Origin: Auriscalpium vulgare
Taxonomy: Eukaryota > Basidiomycota > Agaricomycetes > Russulales > Auriscalpiaceae
NCBI GenBank assembly: GCA_019915015.1
Contig: JAHBBC010000025.1
Span: 124,001 to 188,000, forward strand
DNA: 64,000 nucleotides
Reading direction: 5' to 3'
How positions within the stretch are numbered: the first letter of the stretch is position 1; the number at the start of each line of letters is the position of its first letter. Below the pieces are notes generated by a model. The model was not told where the DNA came from. It did not search any database and was given only the letters and a program-made list of their open reading frames with translations. Positions 10,092-22,015 of this stretch are shown here, piece after piece. A program made the position numbers and the translations under genes.

Positions 10092-11269
10092 TGATACGCC
10101 CCCAGCGCGGGTGGCTTCTGTTTTCGCATTTTTGGCACGTTCTATCGCCTCAACATTGACTATCGCAACACATCGCGCTCGCAGTTCCAGCCAAGACGCT
10201 AGCACACTTGTAGCAACACGGGCCTATACTCCTTGACGTCTCCATCGATTCTCTACCATCCAGGCCACGCAGGATGATTGCACAAGTCCCCAAGTCATGT
10301 GTACACGCCCCCCAAGTCACCAAGACGTTCTGAGCCAGCCATTAGCATTCTGTGCGCACGTCGCAATGTCTCGCGCATACATCCCCTTGTTGCCCGCAGC
10401 CCTACACATGTTGCACTCGCCTCCCACCTCGTTCCCAGAGCGTCCTAGCGTTGCGCAGCTCCTCGACACGTCACCCACAGGTCCCAGGGTCCGGTCTAGA
10501 TGCAGTGTCTCAGAGCAATGTTCCGGTTTGATGGTTTCCGATACGTCGCGATCCGCATATCTCGGAGTTTCACATGGAGATAGCACAGCCTTGCTGTTCC
10601 GATACGTCGCGATGCTTGTTTCTGATTGGATACGCCTTCTAGAATGTCTCACTATCCCCATACTTACCAGATGACTCACAGTAGCCACAGAGACATGTTT
10701 CCCGTGTATATCTGTTGGTAGCTAGGTCACTGAATATCAGACAACTTCTCCCCTCCAGAGTCAACGTCTCAAACCTTTGCAACATCGTTTTATCGCGTTC
10801 AACATCGACCTCGACCTTCAACTTCGCAGCGCCCAAGATTATAGCCTTCACCTTCGCAGAGCCCACGTTTACAAGCCTTCAACTTCGCAGAGCACATTGT
10901 TTTCACCTCGTCCAGCGTTATCGCGTTACGTCGCGACCTTCGTATCACCTTGTCCCCTTGTCCCCTCGTCCTCGCCTTTGTTCCCCCATCGTCTCAGCCC
11001 TCCAGCAAGGTATTCTCAAGCTCGCTACACATCACAACGTCCTGTTCCGCACCAGCAGTGTCGACTTCCATCCCAGATCACCTTGTCCATTGTCCTATCG
11101 CCCTCCAAGTCACCTAGCGACTTCCCCCCAGCGTTCACGCCTCTCCCCGAGTCATCTGTAGGTCCTGGGACGCGCCCCCAACCTGTTACTAGCACCGCTC
11201 GAGCCAGCAGGAGTTGGTTTTGTGGTTTGTTTTGCCATCTGACCGCCTGTGCGCCGAGATAGGTCATCA
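10092..11269 (+). repeat. Gypsy-A 3' LTR
   Basis: Same length as the 5' LTR and identical by my reading except for GATAGGTC in place of GATAAGTC near the end. It is followed by the target duplicate GCGT (11270-11273). Confidence 0.95.
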
Positions 11270-11293
11270 GCGTATTTCTGACGCATATCATAG

Positions 11294-13730
11294 AACACAT
11301 TATCCGAAGACCCAGACATGCATGGCGCCATGTTCGTTCCGATCATATTGGGGAGCGACAAGACTACGGTGTCAGTGGCAACCGGTCAGAACGAATACTA
11401 CCCACTCTACATCTCGAACGGGAACGTCCACAACAATGTTCGCCGTGCCCACAGAGGCGCCCTCAGTCTTGTTGGGTTTCTCTCGATCCCAAAGAGTACG
11501 CCTTCACTTGATTCTATGGCATCTGGTTATGCGTGACTGACTTCAATTTCACGAAGCTGATCGTCAGTACGCCGGGGATGCAGGATTCCGCAAATTTCGG
11601 CGCCAGCTCTATCACACATCGCTTCAGATGATCCTAGAGCCTCTTCGGGCTGGGATGCAGACGCCGGAACGCGTTCTCTGTCCCGATGGCCATTTCCGCA
11701 GAGCAGTATACGGTCTTGGACCGTACATTGCCGACTATCCGGAACAGGTCCAGCTGGCATGCATTGTGCAGAACTGGTGCCCGAGGTATGTTTGCTCTTG
11801 CTCTTAAGGTAGACGGCATTGAGCATACTGTTATGTTCTAACTTCTTAGATGCAATGCTATTCACAGCAACCTCGATGGCTGCCCTCGAGTGCGTCGCAC
11901 ACATGAGTATACGAGGCTCCTCATGGCTACGTTCGATGCGAAAACACTGTGGGACTCGTACGGCATTATCGACGGAATCCTAGTATGTCCTTCCGCTCAT
12001 CTAAGTGACTCGCCACGCAACTGATCGCTGGGCTCGTGCAGCCCTTCACATCGGCATTTCCACGTGCAGATATCCACGAGCTCATCTCCCCAGATATTCT
12101 CCATCAATTAATCAAGGGAACATTCAAGGACCATCTGGTGACATGGGTCGGCGAGTACCTTGTAATCAAGCATGGCAAACAGCGTGCTGCAGAGATCATG
12201 GCGGACATTGACCGTCGGTATGTGCAAATGCAGTCTCTGGTTCGTCTCATTATCTGACATGTCGCAGAATCAGTGCGGTCCCTTCATTCCCAGGGCTACG
12301 TCGCTTCCCGGAAGGCCGTGGCTTCAAACAGTGGACTGGGGACGACACAAAGGCCTTGATGAAGGTGAGACTTCGTCGCTAAGTATATGGCATGCTGTCA
12401 TGCTGAGCGCTGACACCTGAGCCGGTATCATCTAGGTGTACCTTCCGGCGATCGCTGAGCACGTTCCAAGTCAAATGGTGCGCGCACTAAGCGCATATCT
12501 GGATTTCTGCTACCTCGTGCGTCGGTCAGTTATCGATGAAGTCACACTGGACGCCATAGATGACGCCCTGGCGCGTTACCATGCAAACCGCGTCATCTTT
12601 GAAGTCGAAGGCGTCCGGCCGACGGGCTTCTCGCTTCCCCGACAGCATTCCCTTGTTCATTACCGACACCTCATCGAAGAATTCGCAGCGCCGAATGGTT
12701 TATGCTCATCTATCACCGAGTCCAAACACATCAAGGCTGTAAAGGAACCTTGGCGCCGCTCGAGCCGTAACGAGGCTCTCGGGCAAATGCTGCTAGCCAA
12801 CCAGAGGTTGGACAAGCTGGCAGAAGCTCGGGTCGACTTCTCTGCACGCGGAATGCTTCAAGCACCCGACAATGACACTCCCTTAATTCCCGTGCAGTCC
12901 ACAACTCTCGAGCCGGCTGAATCCACTGTCCCCGACGATCAGGAGGTTGCCCGTCCTGACCCTGCTGTTGTTGACGGCCCACGGGTGCAAGAGGTGGTCA
13001 ACCTATCGCAGACACGTTGTGAGTTCTTTCTCGGCATTCAATACTAGCGACTGTGCTGACCAGAGCGATTTCAGCTCGAAAGTGGCCCCGCAATGTCCAT
13101 GCCATCGGAGCGAGGATCGGCGTCATTGATCTCCCTGTCCTTATTCGACAATATCTTTTCCGTGCGGCCTTGCCCGATGCTCCCATGCCTGTAGATCCAT
13201 CGCACCTCCCGATCTTCCTTGGAAAGGTCTACGTCCACGCGTCAGCGGTGGCACTCTACTACGCTCCGAGCGACTATTCTGGCGTCGGCGGGATGCACAG
13301 GCAGTGGATCCGTGCGGTGGAGTCGTGGCGTGGCGGCGAGCCTAGGCACGACACGGTTTTCATCCGACGCGACACGTCATTACCGGGAATGCGTGGCTTG
13401 GACATTGCACAGGTCATTCTCTTCTTCTCGATAGAATCTCGCGGGGTCTCTCACGCATGTGCGCTCGTGCGGCGCTTTGTTGCTGTCGGCGATGCACCTG
13501 ACACGGACACCGCGATGTGGATCGTCAAGCCCGACTGCGCAGGGCGGCGTCGTGTTCGCAGCCTGGCCGTGATTCCACTCGCTTCCATTATCCGTAGTGC
13601 GCATCTCATCCCCGTCTACGGGAAACACTTCCTTCCTCGAGCATTCAAACATACCTTTTCCCTTACTTCGTTTGCAGCTTACTATGTCAACAAGTTCTCT
13701 GATCATCATGCTCATGAGGTAGCCTTCTAG
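11294..13730 (+). CDS. Plavaka-type transposase, exons 2-8 (catalytic part)
   Basis: Continuation of the gene starting at 1477. Exons by my reading: 11294-11495, 11557-11785, 11850-11982, 12042-12217, 12268-12364, 12436-13018, 13075-13730. Hallmarks in order: [110 protein letters not shown] and [19 protein letters not shown]. The acidic residues of the last motifs are likely part of the RNase H-fold catalytic set. The tail is a less conserved domain ending at TAG. No internal stop is needed to explain the reading, so the gene is intact apart from the retrotransposon in intron 1. I found no terminal inverted repeats for the element. Confidence 0.9.
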
Positions 13731-14101
13731 TCATACATCTTGGATATTCAATGGCAGTACATTCCTAGTTTCTGACATGCTCACAAGTACAAGGCAGTGA
13801 AGTAAGTGCAGCGAGACCAGCAAGTGCCCCTCAAGTTCCTTGCACCCAACGACAAGTCCGACATCCACCAGGGCAGTCGACAGAAGTCCGGTCAGTCGGA
13901 GGCAGTCGACAACAGTCCGGTCAGTCGCGCAAGTTTTTTTGTCTTTTTACTGATGTAGTACCATACCATGCCACTGAATCATCGGCGACAAGCCCGAGCT
14001 GTAGTATTTAAATCCGTCTGAGGCCGGGAAAACACCCCACACGCAACGTGTTACCATCCCCTGACAACGTCGCCGAGCTACATTGACCACATACCCACTC
14101 G
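13731..14101. other. Intergenic region with a short tandem repeat
   Basis: Between the Plavaka stop and the next gene. At about 13877-13935 two copies of a unit near 30 bp are seen (AGTCGACAGAAGTCCGGTCA and AGTCGACAACAGTCCGGTCA). The rest probably holds the promoter and leader of the gene at 14102. I looked for an inverted copy of the repeat left of 1477 and found none. Confidence 0.5.
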
Positions 14102-15634
14102 ATGTCCTCCAATTTCGGCCCCCAGGGCACCCCCTTCCCTCCAGGCATCCCTGCGCTCTCTGAATGGCCTCCGAATGCTCTCGCAGCTCTGCTGAACCAT
14201 TTCCAACTGCCCGCGATGTCCAACGAGGCTATGATCCAGCCGAACCTTGCCCTCGCCGCAGATGTTCATACTCTTTCGCAACGCCTTGCGGTCGTCGAGG
14301 CCGAGCTCGCCCAGTTGAAGAGGACACGCTCCGACGATGCCCAGGACAGCGACGGCAATGTCGACGGCGACGGTGTGACGCCTCGTAAGCGGGCGAAGAA
14401 GTCGCGGTCAAAGAGCGGGCCGGTGGATAGGGTCCTAAGTGTTCCGAAGGAGAACTTGACGTCCGAGCAGACCTTCGTCCGTGCCGAGTTGAGGGTGAGT
14501 TCCATATGTTGTCAAGCTTGCTCATCAAAGCTCAGTGAGACCACAGGCGCATGTGAAGACGCAGCTCGTGTCACTCACCGGAATCCAACCTAATGGGATG
14601 ATGAAGGGCGGAGACGGTGACAGCGACAGCGACGCGGAGCCTGGATCCGACGATGAGACCAACAGCAGGGCTGAGAAGTTGAAATTTGACTTCACTCAGG
14701 ATGTTACAGCCGCAGCAAATGAGGCCGTCATTCAGCGTGCGGCAGATCTTGTCTGGCGAGAACAGACGGTGAGTTCTCCTCTTGCACCAAAGAACTCTGT
14801 CATTAACACCGTCAACCAAGGACAAGGCTATGTGCACGTTGACGCACAAGAATGTCTCTTTCACGCTTAAGGACTTGGTCGCGTTCGGCAAGGACTACTT
14901 CCGTGAATGGCGCCGTAAGCACGTTGCTGCCAGTGACCCCGTCCGCGCAAAGAAGCGAGCAATGAAGAAGGCCATGGCTCGGCGTGCGCAGCGTCAGAAG
15001 AACGTACATTGCAGTCATGGCTGTGCATTGATGTTCCGTACGACCTAATGGTTTCATTTTTCAGCTCCAAGACGACCGAGAGAAGGCACTCGCCACTTAC
15101 CAGGACAAATACAAGAAGGATGTTGCGGCGGTGCTCGAGGAAGCCGCCTGGATGTCCGATGAGTTGTCGGGCCTGGATACCGACGACGAATTGAAACGTC
15201 AGACACATCGTGATGAAGTGGCGGCTGCAGCACGTCTGTCGAAAGAGGACAAAGATGAAGGCGTACCGGTTTGGGAGGTTCGCAGACCGGCGTACAGAAC
15301 ACAAGAAGTAAGTTGATTCCATCCCTATGTAATTGGCGGGAGGGCTAATGGTTCGAATGTGCAGGTGAATGACATCATTGACGAACTTGACAGGCTTCGT
15401 CGTGAGCAACGCAAGGCCAACGGGAAGGCGAGGCGCGTCACAACAAAGCGCGTCAACCTGGGGCGTCTCCATCAGGAACCGCCCGCTGTGCCCGTGTACC
15501 CGTTCATGCTTGATACCGAATGGTTCAAGATTTACAAGGCGGCACACCCGGGCGAGGACGTCTTCGCAAAGGGCAAAGACCCGGAGGGATTCTGTGTCGA
15601 GGATGATAGTGTGGCGAGCACTGGCAGCACGTAG
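14102..15634 (+). CDS. Hypothetical protein, coiled-coil and charged
   Basis: Five exons, all in phase 0: 14102-14494, 14547-14768, 14827-15003, 15065-15307, 15365-15634 (1305 nt, 434 residues). The N-terminus is Pro-rich (FPPGIPALSEWPPNALAALL). A likely coiled coil follows (VHTLSQRLAVVEAELAQLK), then an acidic/basic linker with a nuclear-localisation-like PRKRAKKSRSKS. The middle has FGKDYFREWRRKH, and the C-terminal third has VNDIIDELDRLRREQRKAN and PFMLDTEWFKIYKAAHPG. I do not recognise a domain. It lies tail to tail with the Tnp2-like transposase, 69 bp apart, an arrangement that suggests both belong to one EnSpm-like element; this is inference. Confidence 0.7.
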
Positions 15635-15703
15635 ACGTCGGGTTGTATCGCTCAAATGGCCGGGACATCCTGTCCAAAAGTTTTGTTAGAAAGACTCCTA
15701 TGC

Positions 15704-18700
15704 TTATGAAAACGTGGCTCGTACACGAGTGAGCCCTATTGTCACCCAGAGGAGAACACCACTCATATCGGGAACGTCGTCTTCTTCATCACCATCTGTG
15801 CGTGCGGGAAATTTGCGGATTGTCACTCGACAGGCCTGTGAGACGATGGACGCGACAGGTATGACTGCGGGTGGACCATCGTCTTCCGCTCCAAGGAAGT
15901 TACCATGCTCCCAGAAGTCGACTTCAAGTTCTGGGCTACGGGCATCAAATATGAGCCATACAGCATGAGCCGCGTGTATTGAAATACTCACTACGGGTCC
16001 CAATGACTTGTTGGCGCGTCGCGCAGTGGGCGAAACCACGCCATGCGCACAAGGGTTGAGTCGGAATTCACACCCGGCTGTCGATGGCTGAATATTGCCA
16101 GAATCTGACCTACAAACCAGACACCATTGATATCAACCTTGACGATGGAGTTTGGTGCGCTGGTCAGCGATGACGACGGCGTAATTCGTCGCCCATCCAG
16201 AATGATGTACTCATGATACTTCGCCCGAGAATACAGGAAATTTGAATTGCGCGCCGCAGTAGCACTGCCTGGATCGCACACGAATGCGTCGGGATGCTGG
16301 TTCGAGTAATACTGCAGAATCCCTTGTTGATCCGGACGGTAGAGAGCGCGCTGAACAAACGATCCCATCGAGAATCGTGTGTTAACTTGTGGGCAGAGAT
16401 ATCAGAGGTACAGCGAAGACAACAGGGATTAAGAGATGACATACGTTCTGTTGCTGTGCCTTCAACCTCCTGTGCGAGAGCAGCAACGGTGCCACGGTTA
16501 TCACTGTCACTGGCTAGGATTAAATTGATAGAGTCCACGACACACTCATCCTCGACGCTAAGGACGCCGCTGCCGTCACGTTTGAGTGTGCTCGACCTGA
16601 CAGAACTCAGCTGCGCGGTATGATAAGTCTTTGAATAGAGCAGTTAATGGGACTAGTACACACCATCTGACGCAAAGCCGAGTCCCGCATAAAGGCTCGC
16701 ATGAACGAGACCTCGATTTCACCGCCGCCATGGTTGTTTGTCGAATAACTCTTCAGGACCTTATTGAGGCGCTCAAATAGAAAGGTCCAGAAGCCATAGA
16801 CCGGGCCATAGTCCTGAATCTGGTCAAAAATATGAGTGACCCAATGATGGTTGGGCTTGATATCGTTGGGGTGACGCTGGCAATCAAAGGTTGGTTAGCC
16901 GGATGAAGAGATAGCTGCTTGTCGTGCATACACACCTCAAGAAATCCGTTAAGGTAGTCTTGAAGCAGCTCGCGCGCATGGGGTATATCTGCATCCCACA
17001 CAGCACGTCCGAGGATGATCTTCAAGAAAGCTCCGAGCTTGAGAAAATTATCGTCATCGCCGTGCAGCATGCGTTCCCGGGGCTCAGGCTCAGGTGTATC
17101 GTCACCGTCTTTCGCTTTTCCCGATGCAATGCGTCGAATGCGTGCTTCGTCACGCTTGCGCCACGCCGCGAACTTTCGTTCATTCTCAGCGACGGCAGCG
17201 GGATACCACTCGTCCCAAATGAATGGTATCTAGAAGACATTGAGCATGCTAGCAACGGAGTAGACAGAGAGACAGACATACAACAATTGGGCCGAAGACA
17301 GTTGCCATGCCTTTCCACTCATCGGCACTAAGCGATCCGCCGGCCGGGTAGCCAACTTGCTGCGGGAGTCGCGCAACCCAGCTCGGCATTTCGAAAGCGC
17401 GCAGGTAGTTGTGTATCTGGTCCAATTCCCGAGCAACCTTAGGTGTCCGCTCGCGGAGGGCCTTCGTCTGCACCCAGCCATTGTACCAGTGCGTTTTGAC
17501 GATCCCTATCCAAGTAATCATCAGTAAACTCAATTCTGTTCGACGACCCGCATGGAACGAACCAAGTAAGATATTATGCATCGGGTTGAAGACCGTCATT
17601 CGAACCGGATCAAAGTATGGGAGGCGGGAAAGCTCAAAATATCGCGCAGAATGTTCCTTGAAGAATGCCTCCTGTTCTTTTGGATCACCATCTAGCTCCG
17701 CATACGCAGCCGCCTTCATCTTGTGCTCGTGTCCGCTGCGTGGTTGGAAGCCTGAAGAACTGATAAGCTAAGGTGAAACAAGACAGGGAGTACATAAATT
17801 ACCATTGATCCGCATACCGGCTGCCGTGCACAAATCCTTATGCGTGATATGGCACCGCGAGCAGAAGCCTTCTTCCTTTCGGTGATCACCGAAGCCACAC
17901 ACGCGGCACATAGCTGGGTGGTCGCAGCAGACCGCGACGAGAATCACTCGTATACGACGACCTCAAGAAATTATGAGCAACAAGATCCACACATGAATAT
18001 GGTCACTGACCAGCTGGATACAGTGGCGTCTTGACGAATATCCCTTTGTCGTACAATTTCAACAGGTCGGTCACGTAGTTGGCCATGAAATACTGGAGCT
18101 CATCCGCAGTGAACTCTTTGGGACCGGGGGTAAGGCCGTACATCTGTAGATTGCGCGGCCGGTACTTGAGGTGCGTTGGGAGGTTTGCAATCGCGCTGGA
18201 CAAGACACCGGAGCTGTGCGAGCCTGATTGTTGACTACGCTCGTACCCAAACCTGAGATGTGAACATAAATATCGACCACGTAAGGACTCGCTCGGCGAC
18301 GGCACGCACCCATCAAATCCCAACGTAACGCCGATGCGCAGTTCATCTCGACTTGTACGGTCGGCGGTGTTGTCAAAGAACGGCTGACCGTCCGCACCAG
18401 GCAACGTATCCCAGAGCTCACCATCCTGTATGCATGTCCTCTTGCCAGGGATCCGCACACGGCTACGCCACTCGTCGCATAGCTTCTCATTATCCTCGTG
18501 CCAAAGAAACCGGACGAGACTGTTGGACAGAGGGTGCTGTGGACACTGTAGCTTTGGCTGACTACGACCCTTGGGTTTCATCGGCGGCGGTGGCGTTGGC
18601 CCGCTGTTCAAGATCGGGGCCTGTTTGATGGACTTGAAAAGATCTTCGTCGCAGTGAGAACATCGTGCCGTAGTCGACGAGTCCCATGGGAAGACCCGGT

Positions 18701-19893
18701 GGCACTTTTCACAGACAGGATGAATATTAAATTCATCGACGAGTCCGAGACGTCGAAAGGAGGTCGTCAAGGTCTCGGGAACCTTATCTTCACGTTTGAG
18801 GGCACCGATTGCCACCAAGATGAGCCGCAAGACCTTGAGAAGAAGGATGCAGCCGAGATGTGGGAGGTGATAGTGTACGTGAAGCCAGGATGTAAGCAGG
18901 AGGATGATGCGCCAAAACCAGTGTGGCGTAGCTTCAATCAGCCCCTCATACGCCAGCGGGGGTGTTGGGTAGTCAAATATCAGCTCTGTTGGCCCGGGAG
19001 AGCTATGTCTGCCAGCATCTACAATGAGAAATGGTTCATATGATTAGCAATGTGCGGACAAGGTGGGGACTCTTAGCTTACCATCATCGCGGTCGACGTT
19101 GTTACCATCAAGTGCAGTGTCCTCGGTGTCTGCATCGGGCATTTCAGAGTCGTCGTCCATTGATGGCATGGTTCCCGGAGTGATCAACGACGTTTGATCC
19201 TCGTGCTCGTCCTCGGACGCGTCGTGAGCGTCGTGGTCTGAAACTCGTAACTCTGTGAGCTTTCTTGTGTGCTAGAATGACACGATGAGAAACTCACCAC
19301 TCGCAGGGAAGACGGCTACGTCGTCGCCATCAGCATGGCTGCGGTGCGGGGGTGAGCTCGCAGTCCGGGGCGTATCTGCGCTCCTCGAGAACCATCCATC
19401 CAGAGCTGGTGGCTCGAATGGATTCTCTGCAGGCTGTAAGAGAATCTTAGTAAACAGTAGATGTTTCCAACCGCGAAAGGACTTACAGGAGAGATGGATG
19501 TCGATGGATGTAGTTGCAGAGCATTGTCGTGGGCGGTTGCGCTTTTTGATGGTTGGCAGGCGGCAGCGTGCGAGCCACGTTCGACCGGATCGACTCTGCC
19601 CTCGGAGCGCTCGAAGTCCGCAGCCTGAAGCGCCTTGAAGCGGGCCGTATCCTCCACTCGCACATAGGGCTGCGCCTTCGCAGCTGACGGCGGTCGGCGC
19701 TTCTCCTTCTTAGCATGCTGGTCGCGCAGGTACGCTGGGACCTTGCCTCCTTGGCATCGTGAGCACGGGCAAGATACCAAACGCTTTTGAGAATCATACT
19801 AGTTTGACCAGGTAAGTATATGAGCAGCTCGCTCTCGAAAACTGTACTCACAGGCGTCTTGACGGATCCACGCTTCGTCTTCGGGCCCGCCAT
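15704..19893 (-). CDS. Tnp2 / EnSpm (CACTA)-like transposase
   Basis: Multi-exon transposase of the Tnp2-like group found in mushroom fungi. The start is taken at ATG 19893 (MAGPKTKRGSVK). Next comes a Cys-rich CPCSRCQGGKV segment (about 19770), then CEKCHRVFPWDSSTTARC and a GVTLGFDGC region (about 18340), and SAIANLPTHLKYRPRNLQ (about 18170). The core exon at 17249-17719 has RLPYFDPVRMTVFNPMHNIL and PSWVARLPQQVGYPAGGSLS. Further exons cover 16660-17070. The C-terminal region (15704-16400) has KYHEYIILDGRRITPSSSL and DFWEHGNFLG, typical of the end of this family. I did not see a certain frame break, but small exons at 16400-16700 are uncertain. No CACTA termini could be assigned. Confidence 0.8.
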
Positions 19894-20261
19894 AGCTATG
19901 TATCGTTTGTGCGGTGACGTGGCAGGAAGGAAGAAAAACTTACGAAGTCTCATCTCAAGACACGAGTAAAGCCGTGTTCGGAGATGTTCGACGAGCTCGG
20001 CTCGAGCAATGTGTGCCCTGCCCCGTGTACAGTTGATATCATCGAATGCTGTTGTATCTTAGGAGATATGAGATGCTCACAGCTATATCACACTTAGTAG
20101 CACATCATGTGTACATGGCAGTGCGGCCAGCGCGGCGCAGTGCACCTGCACAAATCTACACTATGCGTCGTGAGACGAGACATGTTCCCACGTCTCGAGA
20201 TATCTGGCTAGCTCAGGCCTCCGCATCTGAACACCCCATCAAGAGAAACTACTAAAACGCA
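19894..20261. other. Intergenic region upstream of the Tnp2-like gene
   Basis: Presumed promoter side of the transposase gene. No gene or clear repeat end is visible. Confidence 0.3.
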
Positions 20262-20600
20262 GTGAATGACATCATTCCGGGTTTTAATTTACATTTAAAA
20301 CCCCGGGATGATGTCATTGTCTTTCCCCGTCTGCAAATTGTACCGGTAAGTATTCCTTGCAATTTTTCATCTTCTGTGGACCTTGTATGGTCTCAAAAAT
20401 GCCACAAAGACAATGATCTGTGGAATTGTTTCCGAGCAAAAGGGAGGGAGGCCAAAGCGCAACAATCATGACTAAAAATCATCGTGGGAGTAAATGACTA
20501 TATATAGTGCTATACTTGTGTGTTGCATGGTCCGAAAAAACACTGTATGAACATGACATAAGCAACGATTCGTGGGAATCGTAAATTGGCAGGCGCACCT
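20262..20600 (-). repeat. Palindrome-bounded short repeat, copy 1
   Basis: About 320 bp with two self-complementary ends. One is 20267-20316, TGACATCAT...ATGATGTCA around an AT-rich core (TTTTAA, TTTAAAA). The other is the hairpin 20565-20582, ACGATTC-GTGG-GAATCGT. Next to it, AAGCAACGATT and GACATAAGCAACG match, in inverted orientation, the repeat at 33499-33823. Nothing in it looks coding. It resembles a non-autonomous element, class unknown. Confidence 0.55.
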
Positions 20601-21048
20601 CACAGCAAGACTCGAGAAGTAAAATAAAGCTCGACAGTGAAGTGGATGGGCGACGGGGACGGGGCGGCGGGGGGACGAGAGATGGGAGGCGCCAGAGACG
20701 GCGATCTTCATTTAAACAGAGCACTGGAACAATGCCGTGACGCGCGGGTGCCCGGGCCGCCGACCAAAAAGAATGCACATCGAGCGGTAGGTGCGTCGAA
20801 CAATGGAGAATAATGCCATGGATAATTGTGGGCACTCCTAGGCAACGCCCCACCTTCGTAAATATAGATGAGAATTTTAAGGGGCAGGGTGGACAAAGGG
20901 TGAGTTGGGGTCAGGTGCCGAGGCTTACTGCAAGAGAACGCGCTTGAGTCGACTTCCTGCCTCTCACACCAATCATCCCCTTCGACGGCTCACCGCTCAC
21001 CCCTCTGTCTACAACTTCAAACTACTCTACTTACACGTTCCTCAAACC
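20601..21048. other. Intergenic region and leader of the next gene
   Basis: A GC-rich stretch (20640-20700, GGCGACGGGGACGGGGCGG) then a pyrimidine-rich leader before ATG 21049. No gene supported. Confidence 0.35.
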
Positions 21049-21687
21049 ATGAACACGCAGACGGACTCTAATACGATTGGCGTGCCTTATTACCATCGGT
21101 GCGTGCAGTGACCGTTGGTTTTGCAGCGCACTCTGACGATCTCTCTCAAGCAAGCGTGAGGAGCGCAAGCTCTATCAAAAACTTTACTATGAAGCCAACA
21201 AAGGGCGCCGAAGAGTTAGCAAAGCTGCGCGACATTCAACTACGGGGAAACGTAGACGCGAGCAGTCCGGGAAGCGCAGGTGCGTGGCCCGTCCACTGTG
21301 AAGATCTAGCTAACCATTATCTTCGGCAGCTTGTACCGCTGCCAGCTCTCACATAGTGACCCGACTGACGACCCTCGCAGAGACGCCGCCACGGAGTGCA
21401 CGCTGGACAACGACTGCGTAGGGCTGCGAGATCGTCTCTCCGAACAACTCAGCGAGGACGGATGGGTGCCGGACTTCGTCAGCACTGTGCAGAAATGGAT
21501 CGACAAGTATGTTGTCGAAGCTCAACGTATCATCACCGACGGGGTGGGCTCGGACGATCTAAGGCTCCACCATATGCGACGTTTCGTCGCGGGCCTTCGT
21601 CAAGAGCAAGAGCTTGCACAGCAAGGTCGAGGGGCACGGCGTGCGGCTTTAGAGGACCTCAGGCTGGTCCTCTGGGGTAGAAGGTGA
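21049..21687 (+). CDS. Small hypothetical protein with basic N-terminal region
   Basis: Three exons by my reading: 21049-21098, 21151-21279, 21330-21687 (537 nt, 178 residues), all with GT-AG borders and consistent phases. Exon 2 is very basic, with RKREERKLYQKLYYEANKGR and KRRREQSGKR, resembling the charged YYxxN segment of many short mushroom proteins found near transposons. Exon 3 is mixed and helical (LRDRLSEQLSEDGWVPDF, QKWIDKYVVEAQRI). Possibly DNA- or RNA-binding from charge alone. It lies 329 bp upstream of the RNase H1 N-like gene, on the same strand. Confidence 0.55.
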
Positions 21688-22015
21688 GCACGTTTTTCCT
21701 CGGTACATATGTCTTTGCTGACGGGTATATAGGGTTAATACGGTGGCATTCTCCGAGCTCTATGGCTGGTAGACGAATGGATCGACCCCAGGAGCCCGTA
21801 CGTCTTCTAGTTTGATCCTGTAATCCTGCGAATATGACATTGGGCATATGCTGCCTAGCCTTGCTAGCCTATTGACTCAACTTGGACTTCTAGCGACTTT
21901 CCTGAGGTTCGTGACGTGTGCCTGCAGGCCTTATCACGTCACTTCCTCGGTGACAGCTCCATAAAGGACACTGTGGACGTACGCCGCGTTCATTCCTATC
22001 TCTTCCTCCCCCACG

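Larger units (their letters stand above)
2357..11269 (+). mobile_element. Gypsy-A: full-length Ty3/gypsy LTR retrotransposon
   Basis: An 8913-bp element with two 1178-bp LTRs (2357-3534, 10092-11269) starting TGATACGC and ending GTCATCA, a primer-binding-like site, gag, protease, RT, RNase H, integrase, and a polypurine tract. It is flanked by a 4-bp target duplication GCGT (2353-2356 and 11270-11273). The only LTR difference I saw is A versus G (3526 and the matching position 11261), so the insertion is very recent. The order PR-RT-RH-IN is that of Ty3/gypsy. No chromodomain follows the integrase. It lies in intron 1 of the Plavaka gene in the same orientation. A solo LTR of the same family is at 35546-36702. 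Confidence 0.95.
2323..11293 (+). other. Intron 1 of the Plavaka gene, enlarged by Gypsy-A
   Basis: The original intron is 54 nt: 34 nt from the donor GTGCGC at 2323 to 2356, and 20 nt from 11274 to the acceptor AG at 11292-11293. Gypsy-A plus one copy of the GCGT duplication fills the middle. Joining WRQA to [16 protein letters not shown] restores the usual Plavaka spacing, which supports both splice sites. Whether an intron of about 9 kb can still be removed is unknown; it would be far longer than the 50-71 nt introns of the rest of the gene. Confidence 0.8.

Noticed and set aside
13877..13935. Tandem repeat near 13.9 kb as a Plavaka or Tnp2 terminal repeat
   Set aside because: I found no inverted partner left of 1477 or right of 19893.
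20479..20900. Minus-strand frames at 20.5-20.9 kb as genes
   Set aside because: They overlap the palindromic repeat and GC-rich spacer and show no conserved motif or splice logic.
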